Assembly (NCBI RefSeq): GCF_900116615.1
Contig: NZ_FPBF01000003.1
Location: 310,001 to 374,000, forward strand
Source of the DNA: Algoriphagus locisalis
Lineage (GTDB): Bacteria > Bacteroidota > Bacteroidia > Cytophagales > Cyclobacteriaceae
Length of the DNA: 64,000 bases
Direction: 5' to 3'
The notes beneath the pieces were generated by a model, which saw nothing but the letters and a program-made list of their open reading frames with translations, had not been told where the DNA came from and did not search any database. Below are positions 1-7,532 of this stretch, piece by piece; the first letter of the stretch is position 1; each line of letters starts with the position of its first letter. A program made the translations under genes and the position numbers.

Positions 1-28
1 TTTTGGTGCTATCATATGAAGGCTTTCT

Positions 29-952
29 ATGAAAAAATTTCTATTCATAATTCTTTTTCTTTTTTCTACGGAGGCCTTTTCCCAAAGCTTTTATCGATTT
101 AGATTTGAAGAGCCCTGGTCTTTTTCTGCCAGCGCAGGAATGACACAATATTTCGGAGAATTGTATTCATTTTGGAAGTATAACGAAGGAATTCAGCCTG
201 ACTGGAATGCCAATATCGCAGCCCACTATACTTTTGGAACAAACCTCCGGGCGAGAATGGATTTTTCCTATATCAAGATGTCCGGTTCAGATCCGCCCTC
301 AGACCCACGAGCTTACCGTACGCCCAGAAACCTGAATTTCAGAGCTCAAAACTGGGAAGGTACTGCGATGGTGGAGTACTATTTATTCCCAGTTAAAGTC
401 CCGAATATCCACCGTTCGCTGATGAATCCCTATATTTTTGCAGGTGTGGGTATGTCCACTAATAATCCAGAGACGCAGCTGGATGGGGAATGGGTAGATC
501 TTCGTCCATTACAACTGGAGAACAATCCTTACAATCGGTATATCATTACTTTCCCGATGGGCTTGGGTCTGAAATATAAGATGAATGTCTATATGGATCT
601 TTTCCTGGAAGGAAATTACAGGTTCACGCTCACTGATTATATGGATGATATTTCAGCCTATAATATCAGTGAATTTTACTTGGATCTAGTAGATGATTAT
701 GTGTCGGGAACTAATCCTGACCGTCTGAGATTGGCCATTAGGAATCCAAATTTCCTTGACGATAATGGCTTGCCTGATGTAGATAAAATCCTGAGAAACA
801 ATGGTAGAATTCGTCGTGGATCAGGACTCAATCACCGATACGATGGCTATATGACCGTAAATCTAGGCGTAGAAATCTACCTATCACCGGACATTTGGGA
901 CAACTTCTTCTTCCGAAACCGTGTGAACGAAAAAGCTTTCCGATTCTGGTAA
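29..952 (+). CDS. Outer-membrane beta-barrel protein with signal peptide
   Basis: The 307-residue product starts with a clear Sec signal peptide (about residues 1-18, cleaved after FS-A/FSQ) and then consists of short alternating hydrophobic and aromatic stretches typical of an outer-membrane beta-barrel. The chain ends in an aromatic-rich segment (FRFW), as expected for barrel insertion by the BAM machinery. It resembles the DUF6089-type barrel proteins of Bacteroidota, but I place it in that family only tentatively. The gene begins 28 bases into the window, so its upstream partners are not visible. The downstream neighbour is convergent, and the 23-base gap contains repeated CAAATTT/AAATTTG that could form an AT-rich hairpin. 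No substrate or partner can be inferred. Confidence 0.75.
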   Translation: MKKFLFIILFLFSTEAFSQSFYRFRFEEPWSFSASAGMTQYFGELYSFWKYNEGIQPDWNANIAAHYTFGTNLRARMDFSYIKMSGSDPPSDPRAYRTPRNLNFRAQNWEGTAMVEYYLFPVKVPNIHRSLMNPYIFAGVGMSTNNPETQLDGEWVDLRPLQLENNPYNRYIITFPMGLGLKYKMNVYMDLFLEGNYRFTLTDYMDDISAYNISEFYLDLVDDYVSGTNPDRLRLAIRNPNFLDDNGLPDVDKILRNNGRIRRGSGLNHRYDGYMTVNLGVEIYLSPDIWDNFFFRNRVNEKAFRFW

Positions 953-975
953 TCTCAAATTTGAAATCTCAAATT

Positions 976-1437
976 TCAAATTTCTACTTCCATCTTTATA
1001 TCACATCTGCAATACTTCCCTTCTTCAAGTTCTGCTGGCTTAAATCCTAGCTTTTGATAGATTCTTAAAGCTGGACCTAGCTTGGAATGGGTATAGAGTA
1101 CCACTTTCTTCCCTCCCATTTCTTTCGCTTTTTCCAAAATGGCTTGAGCCAGAATCATACCTAGGCCTTTTCCTTGCGCATTCTTAGCAACCCCCATTTT
1201 TATGAGTTCATATTCCTGCTCACTGACTTTATGTAGCCCTACAGTCCCGACAATTTCCTCTCCTAACTTTGCAAAAATAATCGTCCCGCCAGGTTGTATA
1301 ATAGTCTCTTCTGGACGGTCAAATTGAGCCTGATCAAATGGCTCAATCGAAAAATAATCCTCCACCCAAGCTTGGTTAATGGATTTGAAAAAAGGGCTCA
1401 ATTCAGGTGAATGGGGTAATATCTCAATCTGATCCAT
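976..1437 (-). CDS. GNAT family N-acetyltransferase
   Basis: This 153-residue protein has the GNAT fold. The acetyl-CoA pyrophosphate-binding loop is visible as QGKGLG at residues 88-93, preceded by the beta-4 strand (YELIKMGV) and followed by helix alpha-3 (MILAQAILEKAKEMG). The C-terminal part (YQKLGFKPAELEEGKY) is the usual IYxKLGF motif. It would transfer an acetyl group from acetyl-CoA to an amine, probably in the cytoplasm. The substrate cannot be read from the sequence. It is a stand-alone gene, convergent with the barrel gene and divergent from the RidA gene. Confidence 0.88.
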   Translation of the reverse strand: MDQIEILPHSPELSPFFKSINQAWVEDYFSIEPFDQAQFDRPEETIIQPGGTIIFAKLGEEIVGTVGLHKVSEQEYELIKMGVAKNAQGKGLGMILAQAILEKAKEMGGKKVVLYTHSKLGPALRIYQKLGFKPAELEEGKYCRCDIKMEVEI

Positions 1438-1518
1438 AAGGATATCTTTTTAGAATATGAATGTCAAAAGTAAAAAGAATCACTTAGCTTAGAAACACTA
1501 AAACCACACTTCCTTTAT

Positions 1519-2025
1519 ATGAAAACCAAGTTCAACCTTCTCGTACTTCCCTTACTTTTTTTCGCTTTTCTAGCAAATGCTCAGTCACCGGAACAAAATC
1601 TGGAAAAACTGGGTCTCACTTTACCAGAAGTTGGCACTCCAATAGCAAACTATGTGAAATGGAAACAAGTTGGTAATCTATTGTATCTCTCAGGTACCGG
1701 ACCAGATGTTTTTGGGAAAGTGGGAGCAGAACTTACCACAGAAGAAGCCTATCATGCGGCTAGGGAAACGGGACTCGAAGTGATTGCCATAATAAAAGCT
1801 GCCACAGGAGATCTTAGCAAGGTGAAGCAGTTTGTAAAAGTACTGGGAATGGTCAATTCCGATCCAAACTTCGATAAACAGCCAGCTGTAATCAATGGCT
1901 TTTCTGATCTGATGGTAGAGATCTTTGGAGAAAAAGGAAAGCATGCCCGTTCAGCAGTCGGTGTTGCAGCCTTACCAAATAACATGGCTGTGGAGATCGA
2001 AGTGATCGTGGAGTTGGTAAACTAA
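1519..2025 (+). CDS. Exported RidA/YjgF family protein
   Basis: RidA (YjgF/YER057c/UK114) proteins are small trimers; the archetype deaminates reactive enamine/imine intermediates. Here residues 1-21 form a Sec signal peptide (cleavage after LANA), and the RidA domain fills the rest, with the conserved Arg144 in HARSAVG and a Glu in the following VEIEVIVE strand. The LYLSGTGP segment (about residues 55-62) is the typical first core motif. The 168-residue length is about 40 longer than a classical RidA, partly because of the signal peptide. Periplasmic location is an inference. A stem-loop lies just downstream, so the gene is likely monocistronic. Confidence 0.85.
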   Translation: MKTKFNLLVLPLLFFAFLANAQSPEQNLEKLGLTLPEVGTPIANYVKWKQVGNLLYLSGTGPDVFGKVGAELTTEEAYHAARETGLEVIAIIKAATGDLSKVKQFVKVLGMVNSDPNFDKQPAVINGFSDLMVEIFGEKGKHARSAVGVAALPNNMAVEIEVIVELVN

Positions 2026-2032
2026 TCTGCCA

Positions 2033-2062
2033 AAAAGGGAAAGATAGTCTCTATTCCCTTTT
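2033..2062. terminator. Likely bidirectional terminator between convergent genes
   Basis: AAAAGGGAA (2033-2041 region) pairs with TTCCCTTTT (2054-2062), with further pairing inside the loop (AG/CT). The stem has an A tract on the left and a T tract on the right, so it could terminate both the RidA gene and the opposing gene at 2083-2514. Confidence 0.6.
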
Positions 2063-2082
2063 AATACTTCGTTAATCTCACG

Positions 2083-2514
2083 CTACTTCATCCCAAAAAG
2101 CGTCACATCTGCCTTCCCATTCAAAATCCCTTTGGTATCATACCAAAACTCCACGGACTTAAGTTTTCTCCTTCCGCCTTTCAGATCGATCACTCTGCTT
2201 TCCCCTCCTTTTGGGATTTCAAAACGAGTCTGCAATTCTTCAGGTCTTCCGTCTTCATAGCGAACAATTATCCTACTCATGTTAACTGGTGAATCTGTCA
2301 CTTTGAATTTCAACTTTCTAAAGTAATCGTAGGGCCCCTTTACCACAATTACATCATGGTCTGCAGAATGTGACGCTGAAACTGTCCCCAATACTCTCCA
2401 TGAACCTGCTTTCCCACCTCTAGGTGTCGATACACGTTGAGCCTGGGCATAGGAAATATTCAGAAGGGTAAACACAGTGATTAGCAGGGCAAAAACTCTA
2501 AAGCTAGATTTCAT
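2083..2514 (-). CDS. Small exported protein, DUF2541-like
   Basis: The 143-residue product has a signal peptide (residues 1-25, cleavage near AQA-Q) followed by one beta-rich domain. The run of features WRVLGTVSAS, DHDVIVVKGPYDYF, LKFKV and a C-terminal GGRRKLKSVEFWYDT resembles the DUF2541 (YaaI-type) family, which has no assigned biochemical role. This family call is from recalled pattern only. It is probably periplasmic. A 131-bp gap separates it from the GntR/ABC operon, so it seems to be transcribed on its own. It contains many Lys/Arg and Gly residues but no recognisable catalytic motif. Confidence 0.6.
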   Translation of the reverse strand: MKSSFRVFALLITVFTLLNISYAQAQRVSTPRGGKAGSWRVLGTVSASHSADHDVIVVKGPYDYFRKLKFKVTDSPVNMSRIIVRYEDGRPEELQTRFEIPKGGESRVIDLKGGRRKLKSVEFWYDTKGILNGKADVTLFGMK

Positions 2515-2645
2515 AAGTATAAAAATTTAAGTGCGTATAAATTTAAAAAGAATTGGACATTGGAAATCAGCTACTTAAAGTTTTTTTCTTAAAACCTTGA
2601 ATTTCTTCAACGAAAAAAAATTAAGACAACACCTTTCAAGATTAC

Positions 2646-3356
2646 CTACTTATCTACATAGACAGCTTGGGAATAGTTGATCTTTCCGTTAATCGAAGTA
2701 TCGACATCCACTTTCTCTGTTTTTCTTGGAATATTAAGCCCAGCATAATTTCCTATCATCCCAGAAATCTCCTCGATTTCACCAAAGACATTACAGTTAT
2801 CCTCAGTAAGGGATAGGCTAAATTCTTTCACAGATTTAAAAGTCAAATCGAATTTTGGCTCTGATTTGAGATGCAGAAATGAAAATTCAGAGCTTTCGGA
2901 AATAGTTACAGTACTGTTTTCAGAATTGATCAAAAGAGAATCCTGAGAAAATCCTATCAAATTAACGTTACCCGTATTATTAACTATCAGATGTTTCAAA
3001 TTACCAACTAGTAAAGTGTAATTACCATTACGTGCATTGCGGATATTTCTGATGTAAAGCGTATCATTTTTCACAGTTAAATCATGGGTTGGCTTAGTCT
3101 TAGGCTGCTCAATCCCATCTCCAATCAACTCATTATAAGCCAACAGATTACTGTCTGAAGGAGCGATAAGAAGGTTCGTTGCTTCTTCTATTATTACCAC
3201 AGAAAAATCTGCTAAAGCAGTCTCAGTTTTAACCACTCTGCGCTTTCCTGGAATATTATTATAATCAGCGAATTGATGTGAAATCAAGAGCGAAGCCATG
3301 ATACTCAGCCATGCGAAAGTCAAAAAGGAAATGATAATTTTATTACTGGTTTGCAT
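2646..3356 (-). CDS. Single-pass membrane protein with GIN-like periplasmic beta domain
   Basis: The protein (236 residues) has one N-terminal membrane helix (about residues 7-27) and a periplasmic region of repeated short beta strands (LLVGNLKHLIVNNTGNVNLIGF, LLINSENSTVTIS). That pattern resembles the repetitive GIN/DUF2807 fold, but I cannot prove membership. It is the last gene of the ATPase-permease-GntR operon: its start overlaps the end of the GntR gene by 14 bases, so the two are very probably translationally coupled. It may be an accessory or sensor protein of the ABC system; this is inferred only from position. Confidence 0.65.
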   Translation of the reverse strand: MQTSNKIIISFLTFAWLSIMASLLISHQFADYNNIPGKRRVVKTETALADFSVVIIEEATNLLIAPSDSNLLAYNELIGDGIEQPKTKPTHDLTVKNDTLYIRNIRNARNGNYTLLVGNLKHLIVNNTGNVNLIGFSQDSLLINSENSTVTISESSEFSFLHLKSEPKFDLTFKSVKEFSLSLTEDNCNVFGEIEEISGMIGNYAGLNIPRKTEKVDVDTSINGKINYSQAVYVDK

Positions 3357-3720
3357 GGTCGTTGGATTGAATGGTTTGAATCAGGATTTGTAAATCCTCT
3401 GAGTTAAGTTTCAGCACTTCTATCTGGTGTAGAATAGAAGGCAGTTCATCTTTTAAAAATGTCTGTTTTTGCATCTTGAGTAAATTTCGCTTTGCGTCGG
3501 CAGCCACAAAAAAGCCAATGCCACGCTTGTTTTCTATAATTCCCTCCTCCTCCATCAGGCTGTAGCTTCTCATCACCGTATTGCGGTTTACCTCCATATC
3601 CACGGCCAATTCCCTTACCGAAGGAACCTTCTCTCCGGCTACAATTTTCCCTTGCAGAATCTGGTCTGCTACCCAGTCTCGGATTTGGAGGAAGATGTTT
3701 TTTGTTTCGTTAAACTCCAT
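3343..3720 (-). CDS. GntR family transcriptional regulator, YtrA type
   Basis: The first 70 residues are a GntR winged helix-turn-helix: FLQIRDWVADQILQGKIVAGEKVPSVRELA, then the recognition helix region NRNTVMRSYSLMEEEGIIENKRGIGFFV. Only about 50 helical residues follow, so there is no large ligand-binding domain. This is the short YtrA subfamily, whose members usually sit in and repress ABC transporter operons. Here it is the third gene, 1 base after the permease stop and overlapping the next gene by 14 bases. Its likely operator is the palindrome at 5401-5432, in front of the ATPase gene. Confidence 0.9.
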   Translation of the reverse strand: MEFNETKNIFLQIRDWVADQILQGKIVAGEKVPSVRELAVDMEVNRNTVMRSYSLMEEEGIIENKRGIGFFVAADAKRNLLKMQKQTFLKDELPSILHQIEVLKLNSEDLQILIQTIQSNDHANQ

Positions 3721-3721
3721 T

Positions 3722-4546
3722 TTAAACCTCCCGCTCTTTAAGCTTTAGATAAGTGACTATAAAGGGTAGAAATACAGCAGTCCAAACCAAAACCACACAG
3801 ACTAGAACAAATAAAGGAACATCCATAGCTACCGCAGGATAGTCAATTCGAATAGCATAACTTCCTCCGGCATTGAAAGCACTTGCATCTACAAGCCAAC
3901 TCAGTCCAAAGTAACTCCCAAACATAAGTAGAAGGAAAACAGCTATAGAAGCAGGCATAGCGATAAAACCCCACTTGCCAAAAATACCCCCACCCATAAA
4001 CATAAGAATTGGCAGCAAAAGGATTAACCCAAAAAGTCCCCAATACCCTATATCAATATTCGCATTTGGAATCCAATACAAATACAAGATCTCTGCCTTT
4101 TCAATCTCTGGAAGAGCCGACTTTTCTAAAATTGAATTTTGAATGAAATAATAAATGTCAACTGAAAGATTTGCTCCCAGCCAAAATGCGATCAAATAAA
4201 TTAGTATAGGCAAAACCAGTCGCAAGCAAACCTGAAGAACATACTTTTCTAGTATGCTTGCTGGCAAAGTCAAATACCTGATCGTACTGCTTTTCTCCCT
4301 TAAATCAATAAAACCCTGACTAATTCCGAAGACAGATAGAAAGACAAATCCTCCAAAAAAGATGGGATTATAATCAGTTGATGTCCACACAAATCCTGAA
4401 ATATTATTGAACCAAATAGTCAGGCAAACACTAAAAGTAATCAAGAATATCCCCAAGGTTCCAACTAGGTAAAACCTCTTTTCCATTGCCCATTCATATC
4501 GAATTAGGTTTTTCAAACGGTGTAAACTAATTGAGTTAGCATTCAT
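3722..4546 (-). CDS. ABC-2 type transporter permease
   Basis: A 274-residue integral membrane protein with about six hydrophobic helices (for example residues 28-50, 63-82, 108-127, 167-190, 195-217 and 240-265). It overlaps the ATPase gene by 4 bases (ATGA arrangement) and is followed 1 base later by the GntR gene. The pairing with one ATPase and a YtrA-type regulator matches Gram-positive YtrBC-like and Bacteroidota drug or envelope-stress exporters. Substrate is not predictable. The protein lacks a large extracytoplasmic loop, unlike the FtsX-type permeases elsewhere in the window. Confidence 0.85.
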   Translation of the reverse strand: MNANSISLHRLKNLIRYEWAMEKRFYLVGTLGIFLITFSVCLTIWFNNISGFVWTSTDYNPIFFGGFVFLSVFGISQGFIDLREKSSTIRYLTLPASILEKYVLQVCLRLVLPILIYLIAFWLGANLSVDIYYFIQNSILEKSALPEIEKAEILYLYWIPNANIDIGYWGLFGLILLLPILMFMGGGIFGKWGFIAMPASIAVFLLLMFGSYFGLSWLVDASAFNAGGSYAIRIDYPAVAMDVPLFVLVCVVLVWTAVFLPFIVTYLKLKEREV

Positions 4547-5400
4547 AGGACTTCGGAGTTTTGAGTTTGAAAAATTGATTCGTTGCTAAGACTTTTATTC
4601 AGAACTGCGTTAAAAAGCAATTCCAGATTAACGGGCGTTTGAGCCTCGCTCCCACTTCTTGACCGAATAAATTGATAGCCGGTCCCATACTTTTCAGCAT
4701 GCAAGCTATCCTCAGGAAGATTTGGAGAAGTATTAAAAAGCAAGCGATCAGACAACTCCAACAAATCAGCATCCAACTGAACCTTCCCGGCATCTATAAT
4801 CGCCACCCGATCAATCAGCTTCTCCACATCGGCCACCAAGTGCGTGGAGATAATCACCGTTTGTTCATCTTTGATATTGCCAGCCACCACTTTTCTAAAA
4901 ACACTTTTGGAGGGAATATCCAGCCCGTTTGTTGGCTCATCGAAAAGCAAGAACCTACAGTTCGTACTTAATGCAAAAGAGAGAAAAACCTTCTTTCGCT
5001 CTCCAAGGGAAAGTTCTTTGAGTTTAACTTTCTTTTCCAGACCAAAATCAGCTAAAATCTGATCAAACTGGGAAGCGTCAAACCCTGGATAAAAAGCCCC
5101 CATGACCCTTTCATATTCTCCAATGCTCATATTTCCAGGATAAGCCACATCATCGGCGAGAAAGAAAATATCTTCTAAAAAAGCTGGCTTCCTGTCTTTT
5201 GGAAGGTGCTGACCAAGTGCTATTGCGCCACTTTTAGGAAATAGCAAACCGGAGAGCAAATGAAGTAAAGTGGATTTACCAGCGCCATTTTTTCCGAGCA
5301 AACCTACCACCGAACCCTCGGGAACAGACCACTGAAGCCCTTCAAAAAGCATAGGCCTTTTGCGGTATGAAAAATTTAAATCTTTGACTGAAATTACCAT
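4543..5400 (-). CDS. ABC transporter ATP-binding protein
   Basis: The nucleotide-binding domain is complete: Walker A GKNGAGKST (residues 36-44), signature LSLGERKK (130-137, an LSGGQ variant), Walker B LLFDEPT (151-157) and the H-loop His187. About 75 C-terminal residues beyond the NBD have no recognised domain. It is the first gene of the operon ATPase-permease-GntR-membrane protein and overlaps the permease gene by 4 bases. ATP hydrolysis by this subunit would drive transport through the neighbouring ABC-2 permease. Its start codon lies directly against the operator-like palindrome at 5401-5432. Confidence 0.93.
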   Translation of the reverse strand: MVISVKDLNFSYRKRPMLFEGLQWSVPEGSVVGLLGKNGAGKSTLLHLLSGLLFPKSGAIALGQHLPKDRKPAFLEDIFFLADDVAYPGNMSIGEYERVMGAFYPGFDASQFDQILADFGLEKKVKLKELSLGERKKVFLSFALSTNCRFLLFDEPTNGLDIPSKSVFRKVVAGNIKDEQTVIISTHLVADVEKLIDRVAIIDAGKVQLDADLLELSDRLLFNTSPNLPEDSLHAEKYGTGYQFIRSRSGSEAQTPVNLELLFNAVLNKSLSNESIFQTQNSEVL

Positions 5401-5460
5401 AGTGTTATACCGTCATAGTGTATTATGACACTAAAGTACAGACTAATTTTGAAAATCAAA
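5401..5460 (-). promoter_or_regulatory. Promoter with overlapping GntR-type operator palindrome
   Basis: On the minus strand a Bacteroidota-type promoter is visible: TTTG (5460-5457), an 18-base spacer and TACTTTAG (5438-5431), one mismatch from TAnnTTTG. Immediately downstream, AGTGTTATA (5401-5409) and TATGACACT (5424-5432) form an inverted repeat with one mismatch per arm that covers the expected transcription start. A bound YtrA-type dimer would block initiation, so autoregulation by the GntR protein of the same operon is likely. This is inference from position and symmetry. Confidence 0.55.
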
Positions 5461-5501
5461 CTTTTCTAGAAAGATTTTCTTCAAACTCTTAAATTCAGCC
5501 T

Positions 5502-6035
5502 ATGGATTCACCCTATCTCTTCGAAAGCCAAAGGCTTAGTTTCCGAACCTGGCGACCTTCAGACCTTCCTGCCTTTACAGCTATGAATGCTGATAAGGAA
5601 ACTATGACTTTTTTCCAACATCCGCTTTCCAAGCAGGAATCACAAGCCCTGATGGATAGAATGACCAAACTCTACGATGAGCTAGGGCACTGCTATTTCG
5701 CGGTCGATTTAGTAGAAAGTGGGGAATTCCTAGGTATGATTGGCTTGGGGACAAAATCCTTCCAAGCTCCCTTCACTCCCTGTGTGGACATTGGCTGGAG
5801 AATCAGGAAGAAATTTTGGAATCAAGGATATACCACTGAGGGAGCTACCCGATGTCTTGAATTCGCCAAAGTTTTGGGTGTCAAAGAAGTGTTTTCACTA
5901 GCCTCCGCAAAAAACTTAGCATCGATCCGTGTGATGCAGAAAATAGGAATGAATTACGCGTACGACTTCCAGCATCCTGACTTATTGGAACATCCGAGAT
6001 TGCAGCCTTGTAGTTTGTATAAGATTGCTTTTTAG
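5502..6035 (+). CDS. GNAT family N-acetyltransferase, RimJ/RimL-like
   Basis: The 177-residue product starts with the typical LFESQRLSFRTWRPSDLPAFTAMNAD segment of RimJ/RimL-type acetyltransferases. Later it shows the WRIRKKFWNQGYTTEGATRCLEFA region, which holds the acetyl-CoA binding loop, and ends with SLASAKNLASIRVMQKIGMNY (the N-x-x-S-x-x-V-x-E/K-K-x-G motif). Members acetylate protein N-termini, antibiotics or small amines; the substrate here is unknown. The gene stands alone, divergent from the ABC operon, and is followed by a 650-bp repeat-rich stretch. Confidence 0.88.
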   Translation: MDSPYLFESQRLSFRTWRPSDLPAFTAMNADKETMTFFQHPLSKQESQALMDRMTKLYDELGHCYFAVDLVESGEFLGMIGLGTKSFQAPFTPCVDIGWRIRKKFWNQGYTTEGATRCLEFAKVLGVKEVFSLASAKNLASIRVMQKIGMNYAYDFQHPDLLEHPRLQPCSLYKIAF

Positions 6036-6125
6036 CGTTTGGCAGGTGGTAAGTGGTAAAGTTGTAAGAAGTGAAAAGTAGAAAGTTGAAAGTATCAAGG
6101 TTTCAAGGTGACAAACAGTAGGACA
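6036..6125. repeat. Low-complexity GGTAAAGTTG/GAAAGTTGAAAG tract
   Basis: This stretch directly after the acetyltransferase gene consists of loose repeats such as GTGGTAAGTGGTAAAGTTG and AGTAGAAAGTTGAAAG. Similar text recurs near 37680-37740, 41630-41650, 42555-42590 and 45180-45250, always between genes. No coding potential is seen. Confidence 0.5.
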
Positions 6126-6628
6126 AAAATCTGTGGAAATCTGCGCCTTTTATCTCCGCAAATCTGCGGGAGATTTTCAAGCTAGTTCTGGAATGTCCAA
6201 GTTCTAAAAGTCCAGAATATCGGAATTTAACAGCCTCGTTTTCTGCGTTCCCCTCCCTGGCCACTGCGGTTAATTAAAAAAGATTGGCGAGCAGTAATCA
6301 AAATCTGCGGAAATCTGCGTCTTTTATCTCCGCAAATCTGCGGGACATTTTCAAGCAAGTGCTGGATTGTACAGGTTCTAAAAGTCCAGGATAACGGAAT
6401 CAAATAGCTGCGTGCTCTGCATCCACATCTGTGACCATTATTGTTTAACAAAAAAGATTGATACGTAGGAATCAAAATCTGCGGAAATCTGCGCCTTTTA
6501 TCTCCGCAAATCTGCGGGAGATTTTCAAGCAAGTGCTGGAATGTCCATGTTCTAAAAGTCCAGAATATCGGAATTTAACAGCCTCGTTTTCTGCGTTCCC
6601 CTCTATGGCCACTGTGGTTAAATAAAAA
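6126..6628. repeat. Three tandem copies of a 174-bp repeat
   Basis: The anchor TCTGYGGAAATCTGCG begins at 6131, 6304 and 6478, giving periods of 173 and 174 bp. Each unit contains TTTTATCTCCGCAAATCTGC, then ATTTTCAAGC, GTTCTAAAAGTCCAG and a final CCACTG(C/T)GGTTAA-type end. Copies 1 and 3 resemble each other more than copy 2 (both have TCGGAATTTAACAGCCTCG). A 101-codon reading frame on the minus strand follows the repeat and is not a gene. Shorter relatives of the unit are scattered through the window. Confidence 0.85.
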
Positions 6629-6658
6629 AGATGCCACCTCCACTAAGAGATGACATCT
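6620..6658 (-). terminator. Rho-independent terminator of the ferritin-like operon
   Basis: On the minus strand AGATGTCATCTC (6658-6647) pairs with GAGGTGGCATCT (6640-6629) over 12 bp with two G-U pairs and a 6-base loop, followed by TTTTTTATT. It lies about 30 bases after the stop of the gene at 6689-7507. Confidence 0.85.
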
Positions 6659-6688
6659 AACCACTTAACCCCAACTAATCACTATTCA

Positions 6689-7507
6689 TTAGGCTAGGAA
6701 TAGCGATGCAATTCCCAATACCTGATCTTTGTTAAGCGGCTCATCCCAGCCTTCAGCAACAGCTCCGGCATCTATACCAGTCAGATTTACCACATTTACA
6801 CCCCCGTGTGTGACATTATCTTCACCAGCATAGATCGGCTGTGTAGCTGCTGGCAGTGATCCTATAGAGGCATTTGTGATCCAACCTTTCACATCATCCT
6901 GTCCTTTTTTTGTTCTTAATCTTCTCACCATGGAAGCATGTCTTGCCTCCACTGAATGTATCGAAAGAGCCGCAGTGAGTACCACATCATTTTCCATAAC
7001 ATTTCCAGCCTGGCCTTTATAAGCCCTTACTCCTGTATCTTCAAATGCCTGAGAGAGTGCCAAGAAAGTAGGATAATCATCAAAGGGCATAAAGTTTCCG
7101 CCCGCAGTGAAATCAAATTCCGGCTCGGCAACTGGAGTTCCCATAAGCACATTAGAGATCACCTCTTGTAAGAAATTCACGTGAGCCAATTCATGGTCTC
7201 TGATTTTTGTAAAAATGGCCGAATCAGCACTATCAATTACTCCTGACTCAATCCCCATCTGGTAATATCTGTACTCCAAATGCTCCAAGGTTAAAGCATA
7301 GTTCAGTACACCTATCAAACTTTCAGTGTCTGCCTTTGCTACTTTAGGCAAAGCAGATAGAATTCCCAAGGGTACAGCAGCCATTGCTACTTTTTTACTC
7401 ATATCTCCAAACTGGCGGAAAGCCTCTCTTCTGGAGAAAAACATCTCTTTTTCTTCCGGACTATTAGTATCCGGGCACATTTTATCAAGCAATTTTAATA
7501 AGTTCAT
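6689..7507 (-). CDS. Tat-exported ferritin-like domain protein (Ferritin_2 type)
   Basis: The 272-residue protein has an N-terminal twin-arginine-like signal (SRREAF at residues 25-30, then a hydrophobic stretch ending AKA-D near residue 59). The rest is a four-helix ferritin-like domain of the PF13668 type, with carboxylate/His pairs visible in LTLEHLEYRYY, RDHELAHVNF, AFEDTGVRAY and HSVEARHASM. Such proteins probably bind a di-metal centre; related plant and bacterial proteins are called desiccation-associated, but the reaction is not known. It lies 25 bases downstream of a paralogue and probably shares its transcript. Confidence 0.82.
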   Translation of the reverse strand: MNLLKLLDKMCPDTNSPEEKEMFFSRREAFRQFGDMSKKVAMAAVPLGILSALPKVAKADTESLIGVLNYALTLEHLEYRYYQMGIESGVIDSADSAIFTKIRDHELAHVNFLQEVISNVLMGTPVAEPEFDFTAGGNFMPFDDYPTFLALSQAFEDTGVRAYKGQAGNVMENDVVLTAALSIHSVEARHASMVRRLRTKKGQDDVKGWITNASIGSLPAATQPIYAGEDNVTHGGVNVVNLTGIDAGAVAEGWDEPLNKDQVLGIASLFLA

Positions 7508-7532
7508 ATCTAGTGTAGTTTATAGTGGTTAA

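Noticed and set aside
6227..6532. 101-codon minus-strand frame with internal repeats
   Set aside because: It is produced by the 174-bp tandem repeat; the peptide merely repeats the DNA period and has no protein-like features.
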